From Leptidea sinapis (lineage: Eukaryota; Arthropoda; Insecta; Lepidoptera; Pieridae), in contig NC_066284.1 in NCBI RefSeq assembly GCF_905404315.1, forward strand, positions 11,985,001 through 12,049,000: a stretch of DNA of 64,000 bases, written 5' to 3'. Every line of letters begins with the position of its first letter. The first letter of the stretch is position 1. Shown here one piece after another: positions 13,001 through 25,000 of the stretch. A program made the position numbers and the translations under genes. The notes beneath the pieces were generated by a model, which was not told the origin of the DNA, searched no databases, and saw only the letters and a program-made list of their open reading frames with translations.

Positions 13001-16000
13001 GACGGCATGTGGCTATCCACATCCGGGAGCCGCGTCGGCAACTCAACCAATTGGGACAGACCATACGCCAATGCAAAATTATGCACAGATCGAGCAGGGG
13101 CGTAGTCTGTGGTACTTGATCCAAGCCATTCGGCATTGTGCCCGTTGAAATCACCCAAGACTACGATTTCAGCGGAGGGGATCTGAGCAAGCACGTCATC
13201 AAATGCCGCTTGAACGCAGCCCATGAGGTGATCCGTTTCTGCGTTACCACTATGGGACCTGTAGACACACGCATAGATGCGGACGCGGTCCTCTAAATCT
13301 ACGCGGAGCCAGAGAGTAGACAGGCCCCTACCCTCAAAATTGCCGAGATGGCGACAGCAGATATCCTTCCTAACGTACACACATACCCCGGCATGAGGCA
13401 TGAAATTATGCTCAATTTTGTACCCGGGGTACGTTAAATATGACGTATCGCTAGGTCGAGATACCTGCATCTCCGTAAGGAAACACAAGGCCGGCTGCGC
13501 CGTCTCAAGGTGGTGGTGGACGGCGTTTAAGTTGGAGTGAATTCCCCGGATGTTACAAAAGTCCACATTAAGCGTGGAGCGGGGTGCCGTGGTGTTGCTG
13601 CCCTGTTTGTCCTGTGACATACGCGGTACTGTGCCCTCCCCAGAATACGAGGGGCAGCCCGAGCGCGAATGCTCGGGTAGGGATTCTCCGGCGTTACAAG
13701 AGCCGGTATCCTCCTGGGGTAATTTCTCTTTAAATACCACTCTCATATTTTGTTGGGGGTGGGGGGGGGGAAGGACAGGGGGGAATGGCCTCCGGTCCTC
13801 GACACTAACCTATGCGAAACATAGCGGCACTAGGCCGCTACTTCACGCCGGTATTCTGTGCGGGTTACTTACCCGGACGAGTCTGGCCCGATTGTGCTGA
13901 CATCATAAGACAGCAGCGTGACTCTCCCACTTTCAAAAAGCCCGTAGTCGCCTCTTACGACACCCTTGGACCTGGGACTACCCTATTCTTTTTACGCCCC
14001 GAGGCAGCACAGGGAATTTTCCTTGTATTATATTGTATTTATATGTAAAATTTTCATGTCAGTGTCTTTATGTTTAATCATGTGAGAATAAGGCTGGGAT
14101 GCTTGCTATTCCCTATTCTGTGGGTTGCACCAACTAACTTTATCAATATCAAACATGTTAAAGTACCGGTTATGCAAAATATGCGTTGCAACATTTGACA
14201 ATTTTTAGGTGACGTCATAACTTTAACTGTTAACCATAACCGCCCAATCTTGAAGCCGGTTAAAGCTAATATTAATGTTAAATAGCTAAATTGCAACCTG
14301 CCACAATTTTCAAATATATATTCGATATTTACTTGATATTTCACTTCGAGCACTTTTCTTGGTATAGGTATAAATTGTTAAATTCGCGTCAGGACACGTG
14401 ACCTGATCGAAAATTCGTAAGACAGTCATTGAAATTATAGATGAAAGTTAATTTTTGTGAGAGATGAACTTATTATTATAAATTTATTGTGATATAATTG
14501 GAACAGTTCTAAATTGTTAAATTTTTTACATAATATAAATAGTCAATAAATGAATATTGTATTTACAACATAAATGCTAGTGCTATAATATATAACTGAT
14601 AAAAAATTTCGTGCGAAATAATTCAAAACTATTCAAAAATGCACAACATTAATGTTCAAGTTTTCACTTCTGCCGGCACTCCCGTAGTGCAACCCGTAAT
14701 TATTTTAACTTTAACTATGCCAAGAAATATGACGATGCAACACATTCTCAGTCTATGTTAAAGTCAGTGTTACTGTTAACGTTAAATTTGACTTGAATAT
14801 ATAACAGCTAGAATGATGCCACCCAGCCTTTAATGTCTTTAAACCAAAATATATTTGCTATTCCTACATAAATATGTAAGTCAATCCGATAATCACTTAA
14901 AAACCATTCGAAGTAATGTAAAAAAAAAGATAATTCTGCCCTATTTAGTTTATAATTTAATAAAACTGTCGATACTTTCAGATGTTTCGGAACATTTTAA
15001 TTAATAATACTTCATGCGCATGCTTTCTGAACTCCTGGATTGTAGGAAAAAATTGCAATGGAAGAAGTAAGTTTAATTTTGTTTTCACTTTGTTTGAATT
15101 TGGACAGAATGTTTGGGAAAAATTTAGCACATGAACTGAAAGAGCTTTACAAATGTTCAAACATGCATTTGGAAGTTGGTGCAAAGTTTAGCATAAAAAA
15201 ATGCTAACGACATTCGACGACTATATCTATAGATATAATATAATCTAGTGCTAAAACTGAAATAAATATTTCGGTCTCAGACCCAACAACCTTCAAAATT
15301 TTGTAGTAAAAATGCTTTAAACCTAAACAATTTGTGATTTTAAAGTGATATCCTTCACTTCTGGAATTAATTATACAAATTACCAGTGGGAGGCTCCTTT
15401 GCACAGGATGCCGGCTAGTTTATGGGTACCACAACGGCGCCTATTTCTGCCGTGAAGCATTAATGTGTAAACATTATTGTGTTTCGGTCCGAAGGGCGCC
15501 GTTGCTAGCGAAATTACTGGGCAAATGAGACTTAACATATTATTACTCAAGGTGACGAGCGCAATTATTGTAGTGTCGCTCAGAATTTTTTTTATTTCTC
15601 TAGAATCCTGAGCGGTACTGCAATGTCATGGGCGGGGCGTATCAATACCTAACCATGAACGTCCTGCTTGTCTCGTCCTAAGGGACAGTAAGCTGTATTA
15701 AAAAAAAATTGTAACCAAAATTTGTGAACGATGCGGCACTCGAACCCGCTCCTCTCCTAACATGCATTATTGAGGCTCAGTTGGTAAGAGCGCTCGGACG
15801 GAACCCGAGAGGCCCGGGTTCGAGTCCCGCAATGTTCATAAATTTTGGTTACAAATTTAATTTGTTGTAAACCTATCACTAGGAGATATACTTTATTATA
15901 TGTAAATATGTAAGGTTAAATTAAAACGAGTGATTTTTTTGTTATAAGTTTCCTGGTATCGTTTCTGGTGGATGCCCGCGGAGGAGCATTGCGGGGCTGG

Positions 16001-19000
16001 CGTGGGGGAGGGATAAGAGTCATTGTACCCCCACTATCAGCACACCGACCTACCAGGATAACATGCAGGTAAGATGAATACAAGTGGCGCAGATAATAGG
16101 ATTGTTTATATTAACAAGAATACAGGGACAGTAGCTTCCGCCGTTTTTTCTTTCTTCTCTCTGAGGATGCCGATGTTACCAAAACGGCTATAGCGATTTA
16201 ATAGACATCAGAAATTATTTTAATGCAATCAATTTTGAGAAAACAAAGATTTTTGTACGATTTTTGTGCTGCAGAAGGGATATTCGCGCATTTTAATAGC
16301 TTGATTAAAGCGCATTGAAAGCTAATAGTGTGTATTCGTTATTTACCATTGCCTTTCAATATATTCTTGATACAAGTTCTATGATAATACCCGGAGCAAA
16401 TGTTATTCGTCGAAGAAACATAATATTAAGTAAATCTATTTTTGGAGGAAGTGTATGCCTTTACAATTGGACCCCACAAAAAGTACAAAATACACGTGTT
16501 AACTAAGAATTATTGTTAATAAAAGTAAAGTAGTAGTAGTAGTGGTCGTAAAGTTTGTTATGTATATCATAAATGACTTTATAAATCATACCAAACCTTG
16601 GAAATTGCAAGACATGACAGAAATTGCATAACTTTAATGTTAGTAAGTAAAGAAATTGGAAACGTAAAATCATTATAATACTCAATATTATGCTGACTGT
16701 ACAGCTTAAATGTGCACCCACTTCTAATCCTCTTTTTTATTTGTATAGAAAAGGTGATGCATGTTATACGAGAGTTATTTATGCATCTACTATTACCGGT
16801 TACATTATCTTTGGACATGACATCGATGACGTCACAACGATTTGTTACGGTGTGCAAAACAAGCATCACTAAGATATTATTATTAATAAATAAACAACGA
16901 TTTATTTTGTCAGTATAATAGATGAATGTAATCGTGTTATGCTGTGATGCTGATTATTATTATTATAATGATGAAAAATCAAATAAAGGATCTGGGTTAG
17001 GCACAAAAAGTATTTATTTTTCTAACAGAACTATTATAGAGACACAGAACAATAGAAACTACAGAACTATTAAGAAACAAAGTCAAAACGTAACAATGAA
17101 AACTTTAATAACAAAGAAGCACGAAAATATCATGACATGACGTAACGGTAATGAAACTAGAAACCGTACTTACGCAACAGGACGAGCGTGAGGGGGTGAA
17201 AGGAGAGCGTGAGGGGGTGAAAGGGGAACGGGAGGGGGATTCAAGTTCCAGCAGGGTCCGGAGCTGATATGGCCGTAAAGTATAAGTGTCTATTCATAGA
17301 CAAGTACGACAGATAGTTTGACAGTAAGCTTTGTGTAAAATAATATCTACTATTTAATCATGTTCAATTTATAGTACAATTTTAATTTGTAGACGAAAGT
17401 TCGTTAACTTTACAGATATTTAAAGCCGTCGCGTATAAACCATATGCCGCCCCTGATGGAAGGTGAAGCTTTGGCAGCCAGGGTGTTGGAAATGGGTCCT
17501 GTATCTGCCAAGTTCTTGGGGTGAGTAGAACTTTAATTATTACAAAACTGGCGCCAACAAAAATAATTAATATCTTTCTAGTATTGTTTATGTCGGAGAA
17601 TAAGAATATACAAGTAATATCGCCTGTATTATTATATTTTACTCTGTGTATTGGGCTGAAATTGGGATGGCGAACGTCATCTTTGTGTTTGAAGTTGTCA
17701 CTGTGTACGTTACTGTCGGTGACGTGATTGAAGTTAGTTATTATTGTCCATCAGTAGAGCGCTCATTGAGAAGTCGCAGTCGTCTTCAAGCTAGCGCCCG
17801 CTCCGGTTGTGCGCACTGATCGACTTAAAAACAAGATGGTCGATACCAACACGGTGACGCCCGATTTTAAATCCAAATAAATCTCCGATATATATATATA
17901 AATACTAAAATAAAATACTAAACATTATTCTAAATTTTATTTTATTCATCTTATTATAAATACTTTAAAAATATAAGTAGCCATAATCCATCTAGAAAAT
18001 TTCGCATCGAATGGTGGCAGTTTCATGTCGATACGATCAGTGGTTTAGGCGTGATTGAGCCTCAAACAAAGACCATTTTCATTGTAAATATATATCTCGT
18101 CTTTATGGTTGTCCATTCTTGTGGACGTTGAGTACGACAGCAAGTAAAACACAGCCTTACAAACACACGGTATAAAAATCAGCAAGAAACGTTACAATCT
18201 TAACGTTTGGGTGTGTGTGGGACTGTGTGTGTGTGTGTTCGGAAGTTTTCAGGATTCTATTTCAATTACATGTTCCCTATTATTTGAGTTTATTTTAAAG
18301 CTTAGTATTATTTAGGTAACTAAATGATGCTTGTTGCAACTTATATGGTCTACGTTTTAGAAAAATGTTATTGACAGACAGACAGACTGACGACGTATTT
18401 ATGACGCTTCCTTTTTTCTGTTGGAATTACGAGACCATCAAAATAAAGTAAAAGTAAAGTATATCTTTCATTCATGACACACAACATATAATAATATACT
18501 GTATAATATCATTAACAAAACAGAAATATAATGTCACCAACAGGACAATCACTTAGAATTTTTGATATTAAGACTAGGATAGCCCCTATTTTAACACAAA
18601 TATTCAGTGGACACCTACGAAGTCGACCAGTTGACATCAGCGACTGGTCGATAAATAACGGTAACGTTTACAAAAATCATTATATTTTCCAGTCCCGTGA
18701 TACTAGAAGTCCCACACTACGCTTCACTGCGAGGAAAGGAACGAGAGATTGTCATACTCCGCTCTGACAACGGCACGAGTTGGAGGGAACACAACACTGA
18801 CGTCACTGATGACGTAGTTCAAGACATACTCAACGAGACTCTGGAAATCGAAGGTATATAAAAAGGCATAAAAGGCATTTATTTTCTCAATTTACTAGAT
18901 ACTTTGTCATTCTAATATACTAGATACTACTACCGCTTCGGAAACAAATGGCGCTCTGAGAGAGAAGAAGCGGCGCAAGAAACTCTATAGGCAGTCAATA

Positions 19001-22000
19001 CTAGTGTGACATATTCAGTTAAAATACTTTTATCTACACCCATGATTTAAATCCTCTATTAAAGATTCTAAAACAGTTAGCAGATTTAAAAAAAAGTCTT
19101 GTATGTAACTGTTGATAATTAGGTAACACTCATGTGATATTATGATCCACTTTTACTATTTACCCACATTCGTGTTTCCATACCAATTACTGAACATTAA
19201 AAAACATATGTAATTACTGAACATTAACAATAATCGTTACTTTAACCTGAAGCAACCGTTCCAACTGTTATATATTCCAGGACGCAAGGATGTAGAGCAC
19301 TCGAAAAGAGATAAATGAACAAGAACTATTTGATTTATGGCGATCTTTACTTTGTCTAAAACATAATTTTTATAGAACTGGTTTCCCTAATTCATTCTCC
19401 ATATGCTATATATTTATTATATGTTTTTTAGAAACAAGCGAGGATGAAAAAACCTGGGAAGCATCTCGTGTCACGCGGATACTGACACACGATTTTCCGC
19501 AGTATTTCGCCGTGATATCACGTATAAGACAGGAAGTCCACGCAATCGGACCTGAAGGTAAATCGATTCAATAAAATAATGCATAAGGTTTACTAGTGCT
19601 AGTGTTGGCTCCGCTAGGTTTCATAAAATCACTTAGAAACGTGATTCGCCTCTACACGAGGCATTTTCAGGAACTGTTGACTCACAAAATATTGGATAGA
19701 GAGTGAATGAAACGTAGCGGATTTAATACTCTGCTGTTGGTGGAATAGGTCATTATTTATAATATCATACATGGCAGTTGATGCCTATAAAACATAGCCT
19801 AAATTTATTAAATTTCTATAGTCAATTATTGTTTAGTCGCAGATCAGAACATAATTTGACAGTTAAAGTGTCCGCGACTGAGGAAATGTTTCGATAGATC
19901 AACCTAAAAAAAGGGCCAAGTGCGAGTCGCACTCGCCCATGAAGGGTTCCGTAGCAGCAAGTAACATAATATAAAAGTTCTTGTAGTTCGTTGTAACTTT
20001 GATCGATGTTTTAATAATAGTGTATTTTTTTAAATTAAGATTTAGTTTTATAACTCTCTTATTTTAGAAGTAACAGGGGGGCCACAGATTTTACCACATT
20101 GGTAGTGTCTCTCGCGCAAACTATTCTGTTTAGAAAAGAATGGTATTAGAAACCACAATATCATTTTTGAAAACCTATCCACAAATACCCCACACGAATA
20201 GGTTTGATGAAAAAAAAAAATTGAGTTTCAGTTCTAAGTATGGGGAACCTCAAAAATTTATTGTTTTTTTATTTTTGCATTAAAATCTTAATGCGGTTCA
20301 CAGAATACATCTACTTACGAAGTGTCAACAGTATAAGTCTTATAGTTTCGGAAAAAGTGGCTGTGACATACAGACAGACACACAGACATGACGACTCCAT
20401 GAGGGTTGCGTTTTTTGTCATTTGGCTACGGAACCCTAAAAACGAACGAGTTTGATGTACATAAATTCAATCTAAGTGGTATTAAAAAAATTCTAGGTGG
20501 TATGGTGTCGAGCTCGGTTGTACCGCAAGTGCAAGCAGTTTTCCCTCAAGGAGCCCTCACCAAGAAGATCAAAGTTGGCCTTCAGGTAAATCTCTTTAAG
20601 CCACGTAAAGGTGTTAAGGACATAAATCTGAAAAAGATAACTGTTAATAACGTGTCTAAAAAGAAGCGATTCTCCTTAATTTGGTAGGGTTATAATTAAC
20701 TTAGATAATTTATACGTCTAGATAGAGCCTCTCGCTGATGATGATTAAAACAGGCCAGGTTTATTACTTTAGTGTCCGTAACAAGCTACGTCTTCCTTAT
20801 TTGTGTGAACCAATATGTTAGTATGCGTGCATTGCTCAAAATAGAGGTTAACAGTCAACCTCAATTTTGTTTTCACAGCTGTCACAGGCTATCTGGACGT
20901 ATAAATGATCTAAGATAATAACACTTACAGCAAGGAGATAATGTGCTACAAATAAATCAAACCGGATCTTAAATTATAAGTATATATAAGTTTGCTATTC
21001 TTTGTTATTAATACACTAATTGTAGTTATAAATGGTAGACTATACCAAATCGAGAGCTAATCATCTAACAAAGTTACTTTTTCTTAAAATTTATGGACGA
21101 TACGGGACTCGAGCCCGCGCCTCTTTGATTCCGTTCGAGCGCTTATACCATCTGAGCCAACCGTCGGAGTAACACATCAATCGTATATCTTGGTGCGTCT
21201 TTTCTTATTCAACATTCAGGTTTTGGCTCCGTCTGCAGGGGGTTCAAGTCCCGCATCGTCCATTAATTTATGTACAAATTAAATTCTTATATTTAAAATC
21301 CCAGAAGTGACGAATATCACTTAATAATAACTAACTAATTAGTTTTTCTTCAATAAGCTAACTTACTAAAGGGAGTTTTCGAATTTTAAACGTGTAAATT
21401 TAAAATATTCTTATTTGATATTATTGTCTTTGCCTTTTGAGCCTTGCCAATGCTTTGAAAAAATTAAAAAACAATAGTCATTATTGAACTACCTTTGTCA
21501 AATGCAAGGTTGCGATCTGTTGTAATTTATGGTAGTCTTTAAAAGTTGCAAAACTTTCCTAATCTAAAGGTTCTAGAAATTATCATAATTAAATTTAATA
21601 GTATTCATTAATATTTGCAAGAGACATCATTTATAATGAATCATTAAAGTTTTGTCTCTTTTATATTTTTTTCTAAAATCGTTACATCAGTTTTCAAAGA
21701 TTTGCTAATTTTGTGTATGTTTGTATTTATACATGTTATTTAATAAGATCTAATTCAATTTAATTATCTATTTTGTTCTTAATGTTTACTGCGCTAACCT
21801 CTGTTACCTGATATCTTATTTTCATAATCATTCAATTTTAAAATAATATAACATAGTTTGATTTTTTCTAACATCAAACACTAGTTATCGTGTGTTAGCA
21901 GTATCTTTGGGTGATTGATTACTAAACATAGTTAGCTCATGGTAGTATCATTGTGATACAAGGGTGGAAAATAGGTAATTGTAAACCAGCTGTGATTAAC

Positions 22001-25000
22001 ACGCCCGAGCCGAAGCCGAGGGTTTTTACCCGTGTAGCACACTAAGTTTTTCAATACAGTTGTGGCAAATAGTAAAAATCAAATTAAAGTATTAAATATG
22101 TTTTTCAAGTCAACATACATTCAGAAAATGGCGCGTTTTTGCAATTTGACTTTTTTACAATGAAACTAGGCAACGCGATCGTACCCGTGTACTTTCCCCC
22201 TTCTTTTGATAATTAAGGTTGATGTAAAAATAATTAAATTAAAACTGGTAAATAAATATAATAAACATATAAATAAATAATTTTGAGAATTTAATGCAAA
22301 GACTATTTCAACCACAGAACAGTTTTTACCTGTTCTGTGATTTCAACTATGTGCCCGATTTTATAATATGTATTAAAACTCCTTTCTACTAAGCTTTCGT
22401 AATTAATTATATTTACATAGGTACATAACAATACATAATTAATTATTTCCTATGAAAGTATGCCATGCTTAACGACCGTATTGAAAATATATTTAAGGAT
22501 TCCTCATTGTTCATTGTCATTACTCAGAACTTTGATTATAAGCATTAAATGAGGTTTAAATTAGGTTATTAAAGTGAGGTATTTAACGACAATATATGAT
22601 ACCATATTTTATTTGACGGGGTATCTACTTAGATTTAATGTTAGTATTTATTTAATAATACCATGTAGACTCCAACTTAGTTGGTATATTTATGAGTGTG
22701 TATTAACAATATCTAGTAGATAATAAGTTGTCATGTAGGTATTAAGTGGTTAGTGATCAAATGAGACAATGTAATCATTCATATTATTTTTATTAGTGAG
22801 AAATAAATAATATTTATTTGTTATGTATTTATAATTCAATGTGAGTATTATAAGATTTATATTGCAATTACAAGTCATCAAATTAGTTACATCTAGTTAA
22901 ATAAAGAAGCTTTAAGAGCTCTTTCAAGAATTTGTTGAAATTAAAAATTCAAGGTGAATATGTTAAAAGACTAAAATAAATTAAGATACAAATTGTAAAG
23001 CAATATTCGTAACAAGAGTGTTAAACTAATGGAACATATAAAAGAAAGAAAAGAAAAGAAAACTTGATTAGAATGTACTTCAACTATTTAACGTTTACGC
23101 AAAAATAGTATGAGGATCCCGAAAATGTCTTTATATATGCAATATATTTAATAATTATATGATAATCTTAGTTTTAATATTGCGATAAGCTAACGAAATA
23201 CCAGTAACAAAAGTACAAATACAGTTGCCAAATTTTTGAATAAAAACTGATAGGGATACTTGTTTTTAAGTTAATAACTTACTGTGCCATTTTAGTTTGC
23301 CTAGAGTTAGACAAAATATATTAATTTATTTTGACTTAGGGCCTAATTTACTATTTTCATGTCAGTCAAAGCAATAGACATTAAATTGATTTGTGCCATT
23401 ATAATGTCAAATTTATTCAAATATTTTAGTATAGATGGGGATTTCAGGGGATTAATTGTGTCTATATACCATTCAGTATTTCTAGTCATATCTTGTAGTA
23501 TCTAATCGGTTTTATGAAACGTAGGCAATTTACATATCCAAATGTACATGTTTTATAGAATAATCTTATAATATATTCCAGCAAGTTATGCTTCAATGTG
23601 ATTTGAGTAAAAATTCCTGTACACTGTCTACTCTAGCGATTCCTCTCGCGTCACAAGAGAGTATGAGCGACTTACCATCAGATGACCCGTGTTCTAGTTA
23701 TTCTTCCTCTTCCATAAAAGATAGAGAAGAAAGAAGATGTATATTGTGTAATATAAGCACGATTCTTATTTTAAAATATCAATAACAATGGTTTTGCAAA
23801 TCAGTAAGTTATTTTTGATGAATTCAAATCAAATCAATTTGGAGTATAATTTGTGAGTAGTACCTAGGCATTGTTTACTCGTTAGAATTTAAATCCCATA
23901 TTCTTTTAGGACTAATTTCATACCCAATAAATTTAGACATTTCTCAGTAAATTTGTGGTTGAAGTAGAAGAAATAAAACATTAAATGAACAATACTTTGT
24001 TTTCAATATGAGCGAATTAGAAAATATGGAATCACATAATGAAGCATCAGTTTTATTTTTCTCACACTGCGTGAAACGCATAACGAAATGTCTTGTATTC
24101 TCTTTTTGGTCTTTGGGCTATCATAACGGCATGTTACTAGAATTTGTACTACTTATAAGTTTAATATATTGTGACGGATTTGTAATGCGTGTGATCTTAA
24201 ATATGAATGATTATGTTATAATAATTTGAGTGTTATTTTAAGGTGTTGGCTAAATTTATTGGGTAATGTCCAGTATACGCTTAAATATAACATAATTTAT
24301 GGTGTGTATAATAACATTATTACCTAAAGACCAAACGTGAGATTTGCATGATTTGTATGTTTTATTTTTGCATTTTTGTTTTGTAACTAAGCTGACTAGT
24401 GTTTTTGTTGCATCATGAATTTAAGCGCATGTGTGAGAAAAATTGTGTAAGTGTGTTTTAGTTTACTTTTTTGTGCTTCCTCGTGATTTCATATATTCAT
24501 GATTGCTTTTCTCTGCACCAACTGCCTTATTTCACCCTATCCATTTATATTATCACAGCCTTAATTTTTAAGTTGTGTATGTGTTTATTTTCCTCAATGG
24601 ATTGCCATCGAATTTATCTTGTATTCAGCGATACTTTGTTTGCGGTAAGTACTCTTCACACTATTTTCTTATTTTTGAGCACATTTTTATTATTATTTAT
24701 TTTGCTTATTTGCAGTAAATCTATCGCGTTTGGTCTTTAAGTTTTTACTCTTAGAATATTCTTATCTTTCTTTATTTATTTTTATTACAGGCACAAGTGA
24801 TTGATTCAGAGCTTACAGCAAAATTACTTGGACGAGGTGTGGCAGTTTCTCCTGTTGTTACTGTGGAACCGCGAAGAAGAAAATTCCATAAATCGATAAC
24901 ATTAAGCATGCCAGCTCCTAGACCCCATACGCAAGGAATGACTAATCAGTACAGTACATCATCAGCTCCTACATTAAGACTTCTTTGTTCCATATCAGGT

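Larger units (their letters stand above)
10746..14008 (-). mobile_element. APE-type non-LTR retrotransposon (Jockey/CR1 group), degenerate
   Basis: Much more GC-rich than the surrounding intron. On the - strand: a 5' leader with GTAAGAGGCGACTACGGGC near 13.95 kb, an endonuclease frame, a linker with stops, RT, and a 3' UTR with GGCCGGCAACGCTCTTGTGA. No ORF1 (gag-like) frame fits between the leader and the endonuclease, and no poly(A) tail is seen. Inserted antisense to the ankyrin gene in its largest intron (between exons 14 and 15). Borders are approximate, and exact family assignment needs a tree. Confidence 0.85.

Noticed and set aside
15780..15832. Functional tRNA gene
   Set aside because: A and B boxes are visible, but the anticodon loop lacks the conserved T and the arms do not fold fully. 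Part of a repeated palindromic element.
24471..24740. 89-codon hydrophobic frame upstream of exon 20
   Set aside because: No acceptor or domain supports it. Only the 16-nt piece at 24629-24644 has good borders, and that is mentioned with the candidate exon.
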